NCBI RefSeq assembly: GCF_900156155.1
Contig: NZ_FTMD01000001.1
Location: 186,001-250,000, forward strand
Direction of reading: 5' to 3'
Length of the DNA: 64,000 nucleotides
Source of the DNA: Aromatoleum tolulyticum
GTDB lineage: Bacteria; Pseudomonadota; Gammaproteobacteria; Burkholderiales; Rhodocyclaceae
The translations under genes and the position numbers were made by a program. The notes under the pieces are model-generated. The model did no database searches. It saw nothing but the letters and a program-made list of their open reading frames with translations, and was not told the DNA's origin. Each line of letters opens with the position of its first letter. Position 1 is the stretch's first letter. Below are positions 9,136-17,212 of the stretch, one piece after another.

Positions 9136-9806
9136 CCGCCACTCACGATCTATCGATCATCAGCCTCATCGGCCAAGCCAGCGTCCTGGTGCAGGTCGTC
9201 ATGGCCCTGCTCGCAGGCCTGTCGCTCGTCTCCTGGTACTGGATCTTCCGCAAGTCCTTCCAGATCCGCGCCGCGCGCAGCAAGACCAACGGCTTCGAAC
9301 GCGACTTCTGGAGCGGCGGCGACCTCAACTCGATGTTCCAGTCGGCCGCCGCCGCGCGCCACGAAACCGGCGGCATGGAGCGCATCTTCGAGTCCGGCTA
9401 CCGTGAATTCACCAAGCTGCGCAGCAAGAGCCACGACAACGCGTCGATCATCGACGGCGCCCGCCGTGCGATGCGCGCGACCTACCAACGCGAGGTCGAC
9501 GACCTCGAGGCACATCTCGCCTTCCTCGCCTCGGTCGGCTCCGTATCCCCGTATATCGGCCTCTTCGGCACCGTGTGGGGCATCATGAACGCCTTCCGCG
9601 GCCTGTCGAACGTCAGCTCCGCGACCCTCGCGAACGTCGCCCCCGGCATCGCCGAGGCGCTGGTCGCCACCGCGATCGGCCTCTTCGCCGCGATCCCTGC
9701 AGTGGTCGCCTACAACCGCTTCGCGCACGACATCGACCGCATCAGCATCCGCTTCGAGAGCTTCATGGAAGAATTCTCGAACATCCTGCAGCGCCAGTTG
9801 CGCTGA
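9132..9806 (+). CDS. tolQ: TolQ, proton channel subunit of the Tol-Pal system
   Basis: 224 residues with three TM segments: an N-terminal one (about 15-35, VLVQVVMALLAGLSLVSWYW) and two after the cytoplasmic loop (about 135-155 GSVSPYIGLFGTVWGIMNAF and 170-195). MotA/TolQ/ExbB family. TolQ with TolR forms the proton-motive-force-driven motor energising TolA during outer-membrane constriction. Translationally coupled to ybgC by an ATGA overlap. Confidence 0.97.
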   Translation: MTATHDLSIISLIGQASVLVQVVMALLAGLSLVSWYWIFRKSFQIRAARSKTNGFERDFWSGGDLNSMFQSAAAARHETGGMERIFESGYREFTKLRSKSHDNASIIDGARRAMRATYQREVDDLEAHLAFLASVGSVSPYIGLFGTVWGIMNAFRGLSNVSSATLANVAPGIAEALVATAIGLFAAIPAVVAYNRFAHDIDRISIRFESFMEEFSNILQRQLR

Positions 9807-9822
9807 GCGGGAGGAAACACCG

Positions 9823-10233
9823 ATGCGCCAGCGCCGCCTGATGAACCAGATCAACGTCGTGCCCTACATCGACGTGATGCTGGTGCTGCTCGTGATCTTC
9901 ATGGTCACCGCGCCGATGATCCAGACCGGCAGCGTCGATCTCCCCACCGTGGGCGGAGTGCCGCAACCGCCGGCCGAAGCGATGGTGGTCTCCGTGAAGA
10001 AGGACGGCTCGCTGACCTTCAAGGTCACGAGCAACTCGACCGAGCAGAAAATGAGCAACACCGAGCTGCTGCGCGAACTGCACAACGCGCTGCAGCGCAA
10101 TCCGCAGCAGCCGATCCTGGTCGCCGCGGACAAGCAGGTGTCGTACGAACGAGTGATGGACACGCTGGACAGCATCCGCAAGGCCGGCTTCCAGAAGGTC
10201 GGCCTCCAGACGAGCACCAGCAGCACCCGATGA
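9823..10233 (+). CDS. tolR: TolR, motor subunit of the Tol-Pal system
   Basis: 136 residues, ExbD/TolR family. A short cytoplasmic N-terminus is followed by one TM with the functional Asp in YIDVMLVLLVIFMVTAP and a periplasmic domain. It pairs with TolQ to convert proton flow into TolA movement. SD GGGAGGAAA precedes the ATG by a few bases. The stop overlaps the tolA start by four bases. Confidence 0.97.
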   Translation: MRQRRLMNQINVVPYIDVMLVLLVIFMVTAPMIQTGSVDLPTVGGVPQPPAEAMVVSVKKDGSLTFKVTSNSTEQKMSNTELLRELHNALQRNPQQPILVAADKQVSYERVMDTLDSIRKAGFQKVGLQTSTSSTR

Positions 10234-11087
10234 AAGACACGCACCTTGACCTGCAGCGCGACGAGCCCGGCAAGTGGGCCTCGCTGGCGCTGACGGTCGT
10301 CGTTCACCTGGGCCTCGTCGCCTTCCTGATCTTCGGCATCCGCTGGCAGAGCAGTCCACCGGCGGCGCTCGAGGTCGAACTCGTCGCCCCGCCGTCGTCC
10401 GTAACGGCTTTACCGCCACCCGCGCCGGAAGTCCGACCGGAGCCGAAACCGGAACCCAAGCCGGAGCCGCCCAAGCCGGAGCCGCCCAAGCCGGAACCGA
10501 AGCCCGAACCCAAGCCCGAGCCGAAGAAACCCGAACCGAAGCCGGACATCGCGACCAAAGTCCCCGAAGTCAAGAAGCCGCCCAAGCCGGAACCGAAGCC
10601 CGAGCCAAAACCGGAACCCAAACCCGAGCCGAAAAAGCCCGAGCCCAAGCCGGAACCGAAGAAGCCCGAGCCCAAGCCGGTCACGCCGCCCAAGGACGAT
10701 TACCTCGCGCAGAAACTCGCCCAGGAAACGGCGCAGACCCGCGCCCGCGCCGATCTCGAACGCACGATGCGCGAGGACGCGGCACGTTCGTCGGCCGCGC
10801 GCACGAAGGGCGCCGTCGACGCCTACCGGAACGCGATCAGCACCAAGGTGCGCGGCAACCTGCTACGCCCACCCGGCCTGAGCGGCAACCCCGAGGCGGT
10901 ATTCGAAGTCGATCAGCTCCCCAGCGGCGAAGTGCTCGCGATCCGCCTCAAGCGCTCCTCGGGCGTCGCCGCGCTCGACGATGCGATCGAGCGCGCGATC
11001 CGGCGTTCGAGTCCGCTGCCGCTGCCCAAGGAGCCGGAACTGTTCGAGCGCACCCTCGAACTGCGCTTCCGGCCGCTCGAGGAATGA
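10230..11087 (+). CDS. tolA: TolA, periplasm-spanning Tol-Pal protein
   Basis: 285 residues: one N-terminal TM (LALTVVVHLGLVAFLIFGI), a long proline/lysine/glutamate-rich linker (about residues 70-150), a helical region and a C-terminal TonB-C-like domain (about 190-285, ending LELRFRPLEE). It reaches from the TolQR motor to TolB-Pal. The linker is built of KPEP repeats rather than the Ala/Lys-rich helix of enterobacterial TolA, making it TonB-like. The start overlaps tolR by four bases. Confidence 0.95.
   Translation: MKDTHLDLQRDEPGKWASLALTVVVHLGLVAFLIFGIRWQSSPPAALEVELVAPPSSVTALPPPAPEVRPEPKPEPKPEPPKPEPPKPEPKPEPKPEPKKPEPKPDIATKVPEVKKPPKPEPKPEPKPEPKPEPKKPEPKPEPKKPEPKPVTPPKDDYLAQKLAQETAQTRARADLERTMREDAARSSAARTKGAVDAYRNAISTKVRGNLLRPPGLSGNPEAVFEVDQLPSGEVLAIRLKRSSGVAALDDAIERAIRRSSPLPLPKEPELFERTLELRFRPLEE
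10437..10679 (+). repeat. KPEP/PKPEPK coding repeat in tolA
   Basis: About 80 codons of short, imperfect tandem Pro-Lys-Pro-Glu units (ccgaagcccgaa-type 12-base repeats), interrupted once by DIATKVPEVKK. It encodes an extended, charged, PPII-like periplasmic spacer. The DNA repeat is prone to slippage, so length could vary between strains. Confidence 0.9.
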
Positions 11088-11166
11088 AGGGACCACGACG
11101 GAACCCCATGACGGAACCAAATCGAATCACTTGCGATCTTTAAGCATCGCGTTCGACTCCATTCGT

Positions 11167-11172
11167 TATAAT
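11167..11172 (+). promoter_or_regulatory. -10 element upstream of tolB
   Basis: A perfect TATAAT lies 24 bases before the tolB ATG in the 108-base gap after tolA. I see no convincing -35 at the right distance. It may give tolB-pal-cpoB a separate promoter, as known in E. coli. Confidence 0.45.
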
Positions 11173-11195
11173 TCGCCTTTAGGCAAGCCCTAGCC

Positions 11196-12488
11196 ATGAG
11201 AAAATTCCTCTCCGCATACCGTCTGCTCATCGCTGCCGCGCTGACCCTCGTCAGCGCCCTCGCGCATGCGCAGCTCTCGATCGAGATCACGGGCGCCGGC
11301 GCGAGCCGCTTCCCCGTAGCGATCCCCGTATTCGAAAACGAAGGCAGCCTGCCGCGCGGCGTCACCGACGTCGTGCGCGCCGACCTCGAACGCAGCGGAC
11401 TCTTCAGCCTCGTCGACATGGGCCTCGCCGCCTTCCCTGTCACAGCCGTTCCCGACATGGCCTCGATCCGCGGTCGCGGCGCGGACGCGGTGCTCACCGG
11501 CAGCATCTTCCAGCAGGGCGACGGCCGCTTCGAAGTGCGCTTCCGTCTCTTCGACACGCAGAAGCAGACCGAACTGGGCGGACTTTCGATGCGCATGGCC
11601 CCGGCACAGAACCGTGCCATCGGCCACAAGATCGCCGATTTCGTGTATGAGAAGCTCACCGGCCAGCCCGGCTACTTCTCGACCCGCATCGCCTACGTCG
11701 TCAAGAGCGGCCCGAACGCGGCACCGCGCTACGAACTGCAGATCGCCGACGCCGACGGCATGAACGCCGCCACCGCGCTGGCGTCGCGCGAACCCATCAT
11801 CTCGCCCGCCTGGGCACCGGACGGGCAGCGCATCGCCTATGTGTCCTTCGAAGCCAAGAAGCCGGTCATCTACGTGCACACGCTGGCCACCGGGCAGCGC
11901 CAGGTAGTCGCCAACTTCAAGGGCTCCAACTCCGCCCCGGCCTGGGCACCGGACGGCCAGCGTCTCGCCGTCGTGCTCACGAAGGACGGCCAGTCCCAAC
12001 TCTACGTCCTCAATGCCGACGGCTCCGGCGTGCGCCGCCTCGCCACGTCGCCCGGCATCGACACCGAACCCGCATGGTCGCCCGACGGCGCGTGGATCTA
12101 CTTCACCTCCGACCGCGGCGGCAGCCCGCAGATCTACCGCACCTCCTCCAGCGGCGGCAGCGCCCAGCGCGTCAGTTTCGAAGGCAGCTACAACGTGACC
12201 CCGCGCCCCTCGGCCGACGGCACGAGCCTTGCCTTCATCACGCGCAACAGCGGGCGCTTCCAGGTGGCCATCATGGACCTCGCCACCCGCCAGACCACGA
12301 TCCTCACCGACTCGGCACGTGACGAGTCGCCCAGCTTCGCGCCCAACGGCCGCATGATCCTCTACGCCACCGAAACCGGCGGACGGGGAGTGCTTGCAGC
12401 AGTTTCGTCCGATGGCCGGGTGAAGCAGCGCCTGTCGGTGCAGGCCGCCGATGTCCGCGAGCCCTCATGGGGCCCGCAGATCCGGTAA
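11196..12488 (+). CDS. tolB: TolB, periplasmic beta-propeller of Tol-Pal
   Basis: 430 residues with a signal peptide (MRKFLSAYRLLIAAALTLVSALAHA), an N-terminal alpha/beta domain and a six-bladed propeller whose repeats show SPAWAPDGQRIAYVS, APAWAPDGQRLAVV and EPAWSPDGAWIYFTSDRGG. TolB links TolA and Pal in the periplasm. Standard length and position in the operon. Confidence 0.97.
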   Translation: MRKFLSAYRLLIAAALTLVSALAHAQLSIEITGAGASRFPVAIPVFENEGSLPRGVTDVVRADLERSGLFSLVDMGLAAFPVTAVPDMASIRGRGADAVLTGSIFQQGDGRFEVRFRLFDTQKQTELGGLSMRMAPAQNRAIGHKIADFVYEKLTGQPGYFSTRIAYVVKSGPNAAPRYELQIADADGMNAATALASREPIISPAWAPDGQRIAYVSFEAKKPVIYVHTLATGQRQVVANFKGSNSAPAWAPDGQRLAVVLTKDGQSQLYVLNADGSGVRRLATSPGIDTEPAWSPDGAWIYFTSDRGGSPQIYRTSSSGGSAQRVSFEGSYNVTPRPSADGTSLAFITRNSGRFQVAIMDLATRQTTILTDSARDESPSFAPNGRMILYATETGGRGVLAAVSSDGRVKQRLSVQAADVREPSWGPQIR

Positions 12489-12536
12489 CTCCCTCCCGCA
12501 AGCAACAACACTGTTCGACTAGATCAGGAAACCCCC

Positions 12537-13070
12537 ATGAAAAAAGTGCTCGTCCCCGTCCTCCTTTCCACCCTTCTCGCCGCATGCAGCAGCACCGGCA
12601 CCTTCGACCAGCCCGCCGGCGGCGCGGCTGTCGATGAGCGCAGCCAGGGCGCCGGCGCCGGCGTCGCCACCGTGACCGCCCCGAGCGCATCGGGCTCCGG
12701 CATCGCCGCGCTGACCGATCCGAAGAACATCCTGTCCAAGCGCAGCGTGATGTTCGACTTCGACAGCTACGTCATCAACGACGAGTTCCGTCCGCTGGTC
12801 GAAGCGCACGCCAAGTTCCTCGTCCAGAACCCGACGATGAAGATGCTGATCCAGGGCAACGCCGACGAGCGCGGCAGCCGCGAGTACAACCTGGCCCTCG
12901 GCCAGAAGCGTGCCGACGCCGTGCGCAAGGCCCTGACCCTGCTCGGCGCCAAGGAAGCACAGATCGAATCCGTCAGCCTCGGCGAAGAGAAGCCGCGCTG
13001 CACGGAAGCGACCGAAGCCTGCTACGCGCAGAACCGCCGCGGTGACATGCTCTACTCGGGCGAATTCTGA
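12537..13070 (+). CDS. pal: Pal, peptidoglycan-associated lipoprotein
   Basis: 177 residues with a lipoprotein signal (MKKVLVPVLLSTLLAAC, lipobox LAAC, lipidated Cys17) and a C-terminal OmpA-like peptidoglycan-binding domain containing the motif QGNADERGSREYNLALGQKRA. It anchors the outer membrane to peptidoglycan and is the target of TolB. The stop shares one base with the cpoB start (TGATG). Confidence 0.97.
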   Translation: MKKVLVPVLLSTLLAACSSTGTFDQPAGGAAVDERSQGAGAGVATVTAPSASGSGIAALTDPKNILSKRSVMFDFDSYVINDEFRPLVEAHAKFLVQNPTMKMLIQGNADERGSREYNLALGQKRADAVRKALTLLGAKEAQIESVSLGEEKPRCTEATEACYAQNRRGDMLYSGEF

Positions 13071-13798
13071 TGAAGCGCCTCCTGCCGCTCGCTGTCGTTG
13101 CCGCCCTGTCGTACGTCGCGCCGTCCCACGCGCTGTTCGACGACGAGGAGGCGCGGCGCGCAATCACCAACTTGCGCACGGACATCACCCCCCGCATCGA
13201 ACGGCTGGAGGCCAGCAGCCGCGGGCAGCTCGAACTGGCGAACCAGAACGAGCTGCTTCGCACCGAAGTATCGAAACTCCACGGACAACTCGAAGTCCTG
13301 CTGCACGAGATCGAAGCGCTGAAGCAGCGCCAGCGCGATTTCTATGTCGATCTCGACAATCGCGTGCGCAAGCTCGAGACCGCACCGGTCGCGGCCGCAC
13401 CGGAAGCCCCCGCACCCGATCCCGCAGCCGAGTCGCGCGACTACGAAGCCGCACTGAATCTGCTCAAGGAAGGCAAGTACAAGGAAGCGCAGACCGCCTT
13501 CGACCTGTTCATCAAGCGCTACCCGCGCAGCGGCGTGCAGCCCGGCGCCCACTTCTGGGCCGGCAATGCCGCGCTGCAGGCGAAGGACGTCGCGGTCGCC
13601 AACAACTATTTCAAGAGCGTGCTGACGAACTGGCCGAACGACCCCGTCGCGCCCGACGCCATGCTCGGCATGGCCAACTGCCAGCAAGCCCTCGGCGACG
13701 CCAAATCGTCGCAGGAAACGCTGAAGAAGCTCGTCGAACGCTTCCCCGACAGCTCCGCAGGCAAGGCGGCCAAGCAGCGCCTCGCACGCAAGTCCTGA
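13070..13798 (+). CDS. cpoB: CpoB (YbgF), Tol-Pal-associated TPR protein
   Basis: 242 residues with a signal peptide (MKRLLPLAVVAALSYVAPSHA), an N-terminal coiled-coil trimerisation segment (about 30-100, ...EIEALKQRQRDFYVDLDNRVRKLE) and three TPR repeats (about 120-240, starting YEAALNLLKEGKYKEAQTAF). CpoB coordinates Tol function with PBP1B during division. Directly coupled to pal and followed seven bases later by queE. Confidence 0.95.
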   Translation: MKRLLPLAVVAALSYVAPSHALFDDEEARRAITNLRTDITPRIERLEASSRGQLELANQNELLRTEVSKLHGQLEVLLHEIEALKQRQRDFYVDLDNRVRKLETAPVAAAPEAPAPDPAAESRDYEAALNLLKEGKYKEAQTAFDLFIKRYPRSGVQPGAHFWAGNAALQAKDVAVANNYFKSVLTNWPNDPVAPDAMLGMANCQQALGDAKSSQETLKKLVERFPDSSAGKAAKQRLARKS

Positions 13799-13805
13799 AG
13801 TCCGC

Positions 13806-14468
13806 ATGACCCTTCCCGAAACCGCCGGCCCCAGGCTGCGGATTACCGAGATCTTCGCATCGATCCAGGGCGAGTCGACGCGCGTCGGCCTGCCCACGGT
13901 GTTCGTACGGCTGACCGGCTGCCCGCTGCGCTGCAGCTGGTGCGACACCGAATACGCCTTCCAGGGCGGCGAGAACCGCAGCATCGCCGAAGTCCGCGAT
14001 GCGGTCGCCGCCCACGGCATCCGGCACGTGTGCGTTACCGGTGGCGAGCCGCTGGCGCAGAAATCCTGCCTCGCGCTACTCGCGGCATTGTGCGACGCCG
14101 GCTTCTCGGTGTCGCTGGAGACCAGCGGCGCGCTCGATATCGCCGCAGTCGATCCGCGCGTGTCGCGCATCATGGACCTCAAGGCCCCCGGGTCGGGCGA
14201 GGTCTCGCGCAACCGCTGGGAAAACCTCGCCCACCTCACCGCGCACGACGAGATCAAGATCGTGCTGGCCGACGAGGCCGACTACGCCTGGGCGAAGGCC
14301 CAGATCGCACTGCACGGCCTCGGCGGGCGTTGCACCGTCCTGCTGTCGCCGGTGCAGGGCAGCCTCGACCCCACCCTGCTTGCCGAGTGGATCGTACGCG
14401 ACCGCCTGCCGGTGCGCTTCCAGCTGCAACTGCACAAGATCCTGTGGAACGACGCCCGGGGACGCTGA
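13806..14468 (+). CDS. queE: 7-carboxy-7-deazaguanine synthase QueE
   Basis: 220 residues, radical SAM enzyme converting 6-carboxytetrahydropterin to 7-carboxy-7-deazaguanine in queuosine biosynthesis. The cluster motif is CPLRCSWC (CxxxCxxC), preceded by FASIQGEST and followed by the SAM-binding VTGGEPLAQ. It sits seven bases after cpoB and 52 bases before queC, so the queuosine genes appear to ride on the tol-pal transcript. Confidence 0.96.
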   Translation: MTLPETAGPRLRITEIFASIQGESTRVGLPTVFVRLTGCPLRCSWCDTEYAFQGGENRSIAEVRDAVAAHGIRHVCVTGGEPLAQKSCLALLAALCDAGFSVSLETSGALDIAAVDPRVSRIMDLKAPGSGEVSRNRWENLAHLTAHDEIKIVLADEADYAWAKAQIALHGLGGRCTVLLSPVQGSLDPTLLAEWIVRDRLPVRFQLQLHKILWNDARGR

Positions 14469-14520
14469 ACGCCCGCGCGCCGCGCTCTTCAGTTTTCGCC
14501 TCGCCCCGGAGCCCCATGCC

Positions 14521-15204
14521 ATGCCCGATCATCCCAAGCGCGCCGTCATCCTGCTGTCCGGCGGACTGGACTCCGCCACCTGCCTCGCGATCGCGCGCGA
14601 CATGGGCTTCGAGACCTACGCGCTGTCGGTTGCCTACGGCCAGCGCCATGCGGCCGAACTCGACGCCGCGCGGCGCGTTGCCGCCTCGCTCGGCGCGCGC
14701 GAACACCGCGTCGCGAGCGTCGAGCTGGGCCAGTTCGGCGGCTCCGCACTGACGGACGAGAAGATCCCCGTTCCCGTCGAAGGCAGCTCCGACGGCATCC
14801 CCGTGACCTACGTCCCGGCGCGCAACACCGTGATGCTGTCGATCGCGCTGGCGTGGGCCGAAGTGCTCGGCGCGAATGACATCTTCGTCGGCGTGAATGC
14901 GGTCGACTACTCGGGCTACCCGGACTGCCGCCCCGAGTTCATCGCTGCCTTCGAGACGATGGCGAACCTCGCCACCAAGGCCGGCGTCGAAGGCACACGC
15001 CTCCAGATCCACGCCCCGCTGATCGCGCTGTCCAAGGCCGACATCATCCGCCGCGGCAGCGCCCTGGGTGTCGATTACAGCCAGACCGTGTCGTGCTACC
15101 AGGCCGACGACGCCGGGCACGCATGCGGCATGTGCGACGCCTGCCGCCTGCGTCGGGCGGGCTTCGAGGCGGCCGCAGTGCCGGACCCCACGCGGTATGC
15201 CTGA
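14521..15204 (+). CDS. queC: 7-cyano-7-deazaguanine synthase QueC
   Basis: 227 residues from ATG 14521. The PP-loop ATPase motif [11 protein letters not shown] is near the N-terminus. The C-terminal zinc site is formed by C-x8-CGMCDAC ([19 protein letters not shown]). It converts CDG to preQ0 with ATP and ammonia, the step after QueE. Longer in-frame readings upstream run through queE and are shadows. Confidence 0.96.
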   Translation: MPDHPKRAVILLSGGLDSATCLAIARDMGFETYALSVAYGQRHAAELDAARRVAASLGAREHRVASVELGQFGGSALTDEKIPVPVEGSSDGIPVTYVPARNTVMLSIALAWAEVLGANDIFVGVNAVDYSGYPDCRPEFIAAFETMANLATKAGVEGTRLQIHAPLIALSKADIIRRGSALGVDYSQTVSCYQADDAGHACGMCDACRLRRAGFEAAAVPDPTRYA

Positions 15205-15312
15205 AGATACATCGCGCCCGGTCCGCAGCGGCGCATGCAGACCATGACGGATAACTGATCCGCGAAACCCGGCCGGGCCTCCATTTCGTAATAGACACTC
15301 AGTCGAAACCCT

Positions 15313-15361
15313 TTGACCTAGGTCAGTCCTGTTTGCCGAAAGGTTTCGTAACATTTCCCGC
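15313..15361 (+). promoter_or_regulatory. Predicted FNR/ANR-type class II promoter before the kinase gene
   Basis: TTGAC-CTAG-GTCAG (15313-15326) matches the FNR/ANR/DNR consensus TTGAY-N4-RTCAA at nine of ten half-site positions, and its core TGACCTAGGTCA is a perfect 12-bp palindrome. A -10-like TAACAT lies at 15349-15354. A start near 15361 would place the box centre at -41.5, the canonical class II activator position, leaving a 32-base leader to the ATG at 15393. Oxygen or NO control of the two-component system is inferred. Confidence 0.55.
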
Positions 15362-15392
15362 TGTGACCTTGCGTCCTCGCGGGAGCCTTTCC

Positions 15393-17192
15393 ATGCAGTT
15401 CCGTCTAGTCCGGTATTTCACGCTTGCCAGCCTCGGCATGTTCGCCCTGGTCGCGCTGAGCCTCTTCTACTTCGAACGCCAGCAAGGCGATTTCTTCCGC
15501 CAGACCGGTGACGATCAGCGGACCTTCTTCGGCGAAGTGCAGCAATCCTTCGCGAAGCAGCAGGAAGAATCCGCCCGCCGTGACCTGCTGACGATTCACG
15601 AAGCCGGCAACGTCAACCTCACGCGCCTGTTCGCGAACGCGCTGTGGGAAAAGGATTTCGCCCCCTTCGTCGCCCAGGCGCAAACCATCGATGCCAAGGC
15701 CTGCCACGCGATGGCCGACGTCACCGACGACAAGGGCAAGAAAGCGGCGTCGCCCGAGAAGAAGGCCTGCTTCGCGGAGATCGGCAAGCGCATCGCGGCC
15801 CTGCCCGACTTCAAGTCGATCGACGCGAAGGTGTTCGCCTCGATGAAAAAGAGCACCGTGTTCAAGATCAAGGTGTTCGACCTGCGCGGAATCACCGTGT
15901 ACTCGTCCGAACACGCACAGATGGGCGAAGACAAGAGCACCAACGCCGGCTGGCGCAGCGCGGCTTTCGACGGCGTGCCCAAGAGCGAGCTCACCCACCG
16001 CGGCAAGTTCAGCGCCTTCGAGGGCGTCGTCGAGAACCGCGACCTGATCAGCAGCTACCTGCCCGTCCTCGAACCGGGCACCTCGCGCATCGTCGGCGTG
16101 TTCGAGGTGTATTCCGACGTGACGCCCTTCCTGAAGCAGATCCAGCAGACCTCGGAGCAGATCCGCGCCACCGCGGCCGGCAACCAGGCGAAGCTCGAAG
16201 CCGCCGCGATCGAGAACCAGGCCGCCGTCGACGCGACCTCCTACCGCCAGTTCGCGACGATCGGCCTGCTGCTCGTGCTGCTCTTCGCCGCCCTGCTGGC
16301 AATCGTGCGCCGCGCCGAGAAGATCATCCTGCAGCAGGAAGCCGACCGCGCCCACGCACACCAGCAGCTCGCGCAGTCCGAGAAAATGGCCTCGCTCGGC
16401 CAGATGGTCGCCGGGGTCGCGCACCAGCTCAATACCCCGCTCGCGTTCTCGCAGAACAACATCCTGATGGTCAAGGACGCGCTGCAGAGCATGGAACTGC
16501 CGATGAAGGTCGCCGGCAAGCTCTCGACCATCCTCGAGGACGTCGAGGGCGACAAGGTCACGATCAAGGTGTCGCAGCTCAAGGCGAACCTCGACAAGCT
16601 GCAGGAAGGCAATGTCGACGTCACCATGCTGCAGGAGATGCTCAAGGACGTCCTCGGCGGCATCGACCAGATGTCGGAGCTCGTCGTGAACCTGCGCGAC
16701 TTCACCCGCCTGGACCGTGCTGCGACCACCAACGCGGATCTCAACAAGTCCCTGCATACGGTCGCCTACATCGCGCAGACGGTGATTCCCAAGAACATCG
16801 AACTCGTCGAGGACTACGGCGACCTGCCCGACGTCGAGTGCAACCCGTCGCAACTCAACCAGGTGTTCCTCAACCTCATCAACAACGCCGCGCAGGCGAT
16901 CGACGGCCCCGGCCGCATCCGCATCCGCAGCGTGGCCGAGGGCGACCAGGTGCGCGTCGAAGTGCAGGACAACGGCCGCGGCATCCCCGACGACGTGCTG
17001 CCGCACATCTTCGACCTCTACTACACGACCAAGCCTGCCGGCGAAGGCACCGGCCTCGGCCTCGCGATTGCGCGTAACATCGTCACCGAACACGGTGGCG
17101 ACATCACCGTCAGCACGCGCATCGGCGTCGGAACGACCTTCACGGTCACGCTGCCGGTGCGCCAGCAGCCCCCGCTGGCCAAGGCCGCCTGA
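15393..17192 (+). CDS. Membrane sensor histidine kinase
   Basis: 599 residues from ATG 15393 (GGGAG seven bases upstream). TM1 is about residues 8-26 and TM2 about 288-306, framing a roughly 260-residue periplasmic sensor region with several Cys (C104, C126) and Lys-rich stretches. The cytoplasmic part has a short coiled coil, an H box GVAHQLNTP (phospho-acceptor H344), an N box NLINNAAQAI, DNGRGIP and GTGLGLAI (HATPase). No HAMP or PAS domain is evident. It lies 20 bases before the response regulator gene and has an FNR-like box upstream. The signal sensed is unknown. Confidence 0.9.
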   Translation: MQFRLVRYFTLASLGMFALVALSLFYFERQQGDFFRQTGDDQRTFFGEVQQSFAKQQEESARRDLLTIHEAGNVNLTRLFANALWEKDFAPFVAQAQTIDAKACHAMADVTDDKGKKAASPEKKACFAEIGKRIAALPDFKSIDAKVFASMKKSTVFKIKVFDLRGITVYSSEHAQMGEDKSTNAGWRSAAFDGVPKSELTHRGKFSAFEGVVENRDLISSYLPVLEPGTSRIVGVFEVYSDVTPFLKQIQQTSEQIRATAAGNQAKLEAAAIENQAAVDATSYRQFATIGLLLVLLFAALLAIVRRAEKIILQQEADRAHAHQQLAQSEKMASLGQMVAGVAHQLNTPLAFSQNNILMVKDALQSMELPMKVAGKLSTILEDVEGDKVTIKVSQLKANLDKLQEGNVDVTMLQEMLKDVLGGIDQMSELVVNLRDFTRLDRAATTNADLNKSLHTVAYIAQTVIPKNIELVEDYGDLPDVECNPSQLNQVFLNLINNAAQAIDGPGRIRIRSVAEGDQVRVEVQDNGRGIPDDVLPHIFDLYYTTKPAGEGTGLGLAIARNIVTEHGGDITVSTRIGVGTTFTVTLPVRQQPPLAKAA

Positions 17193-17212
17193 CACAGGCA
17201 GGAGAAAGACAC

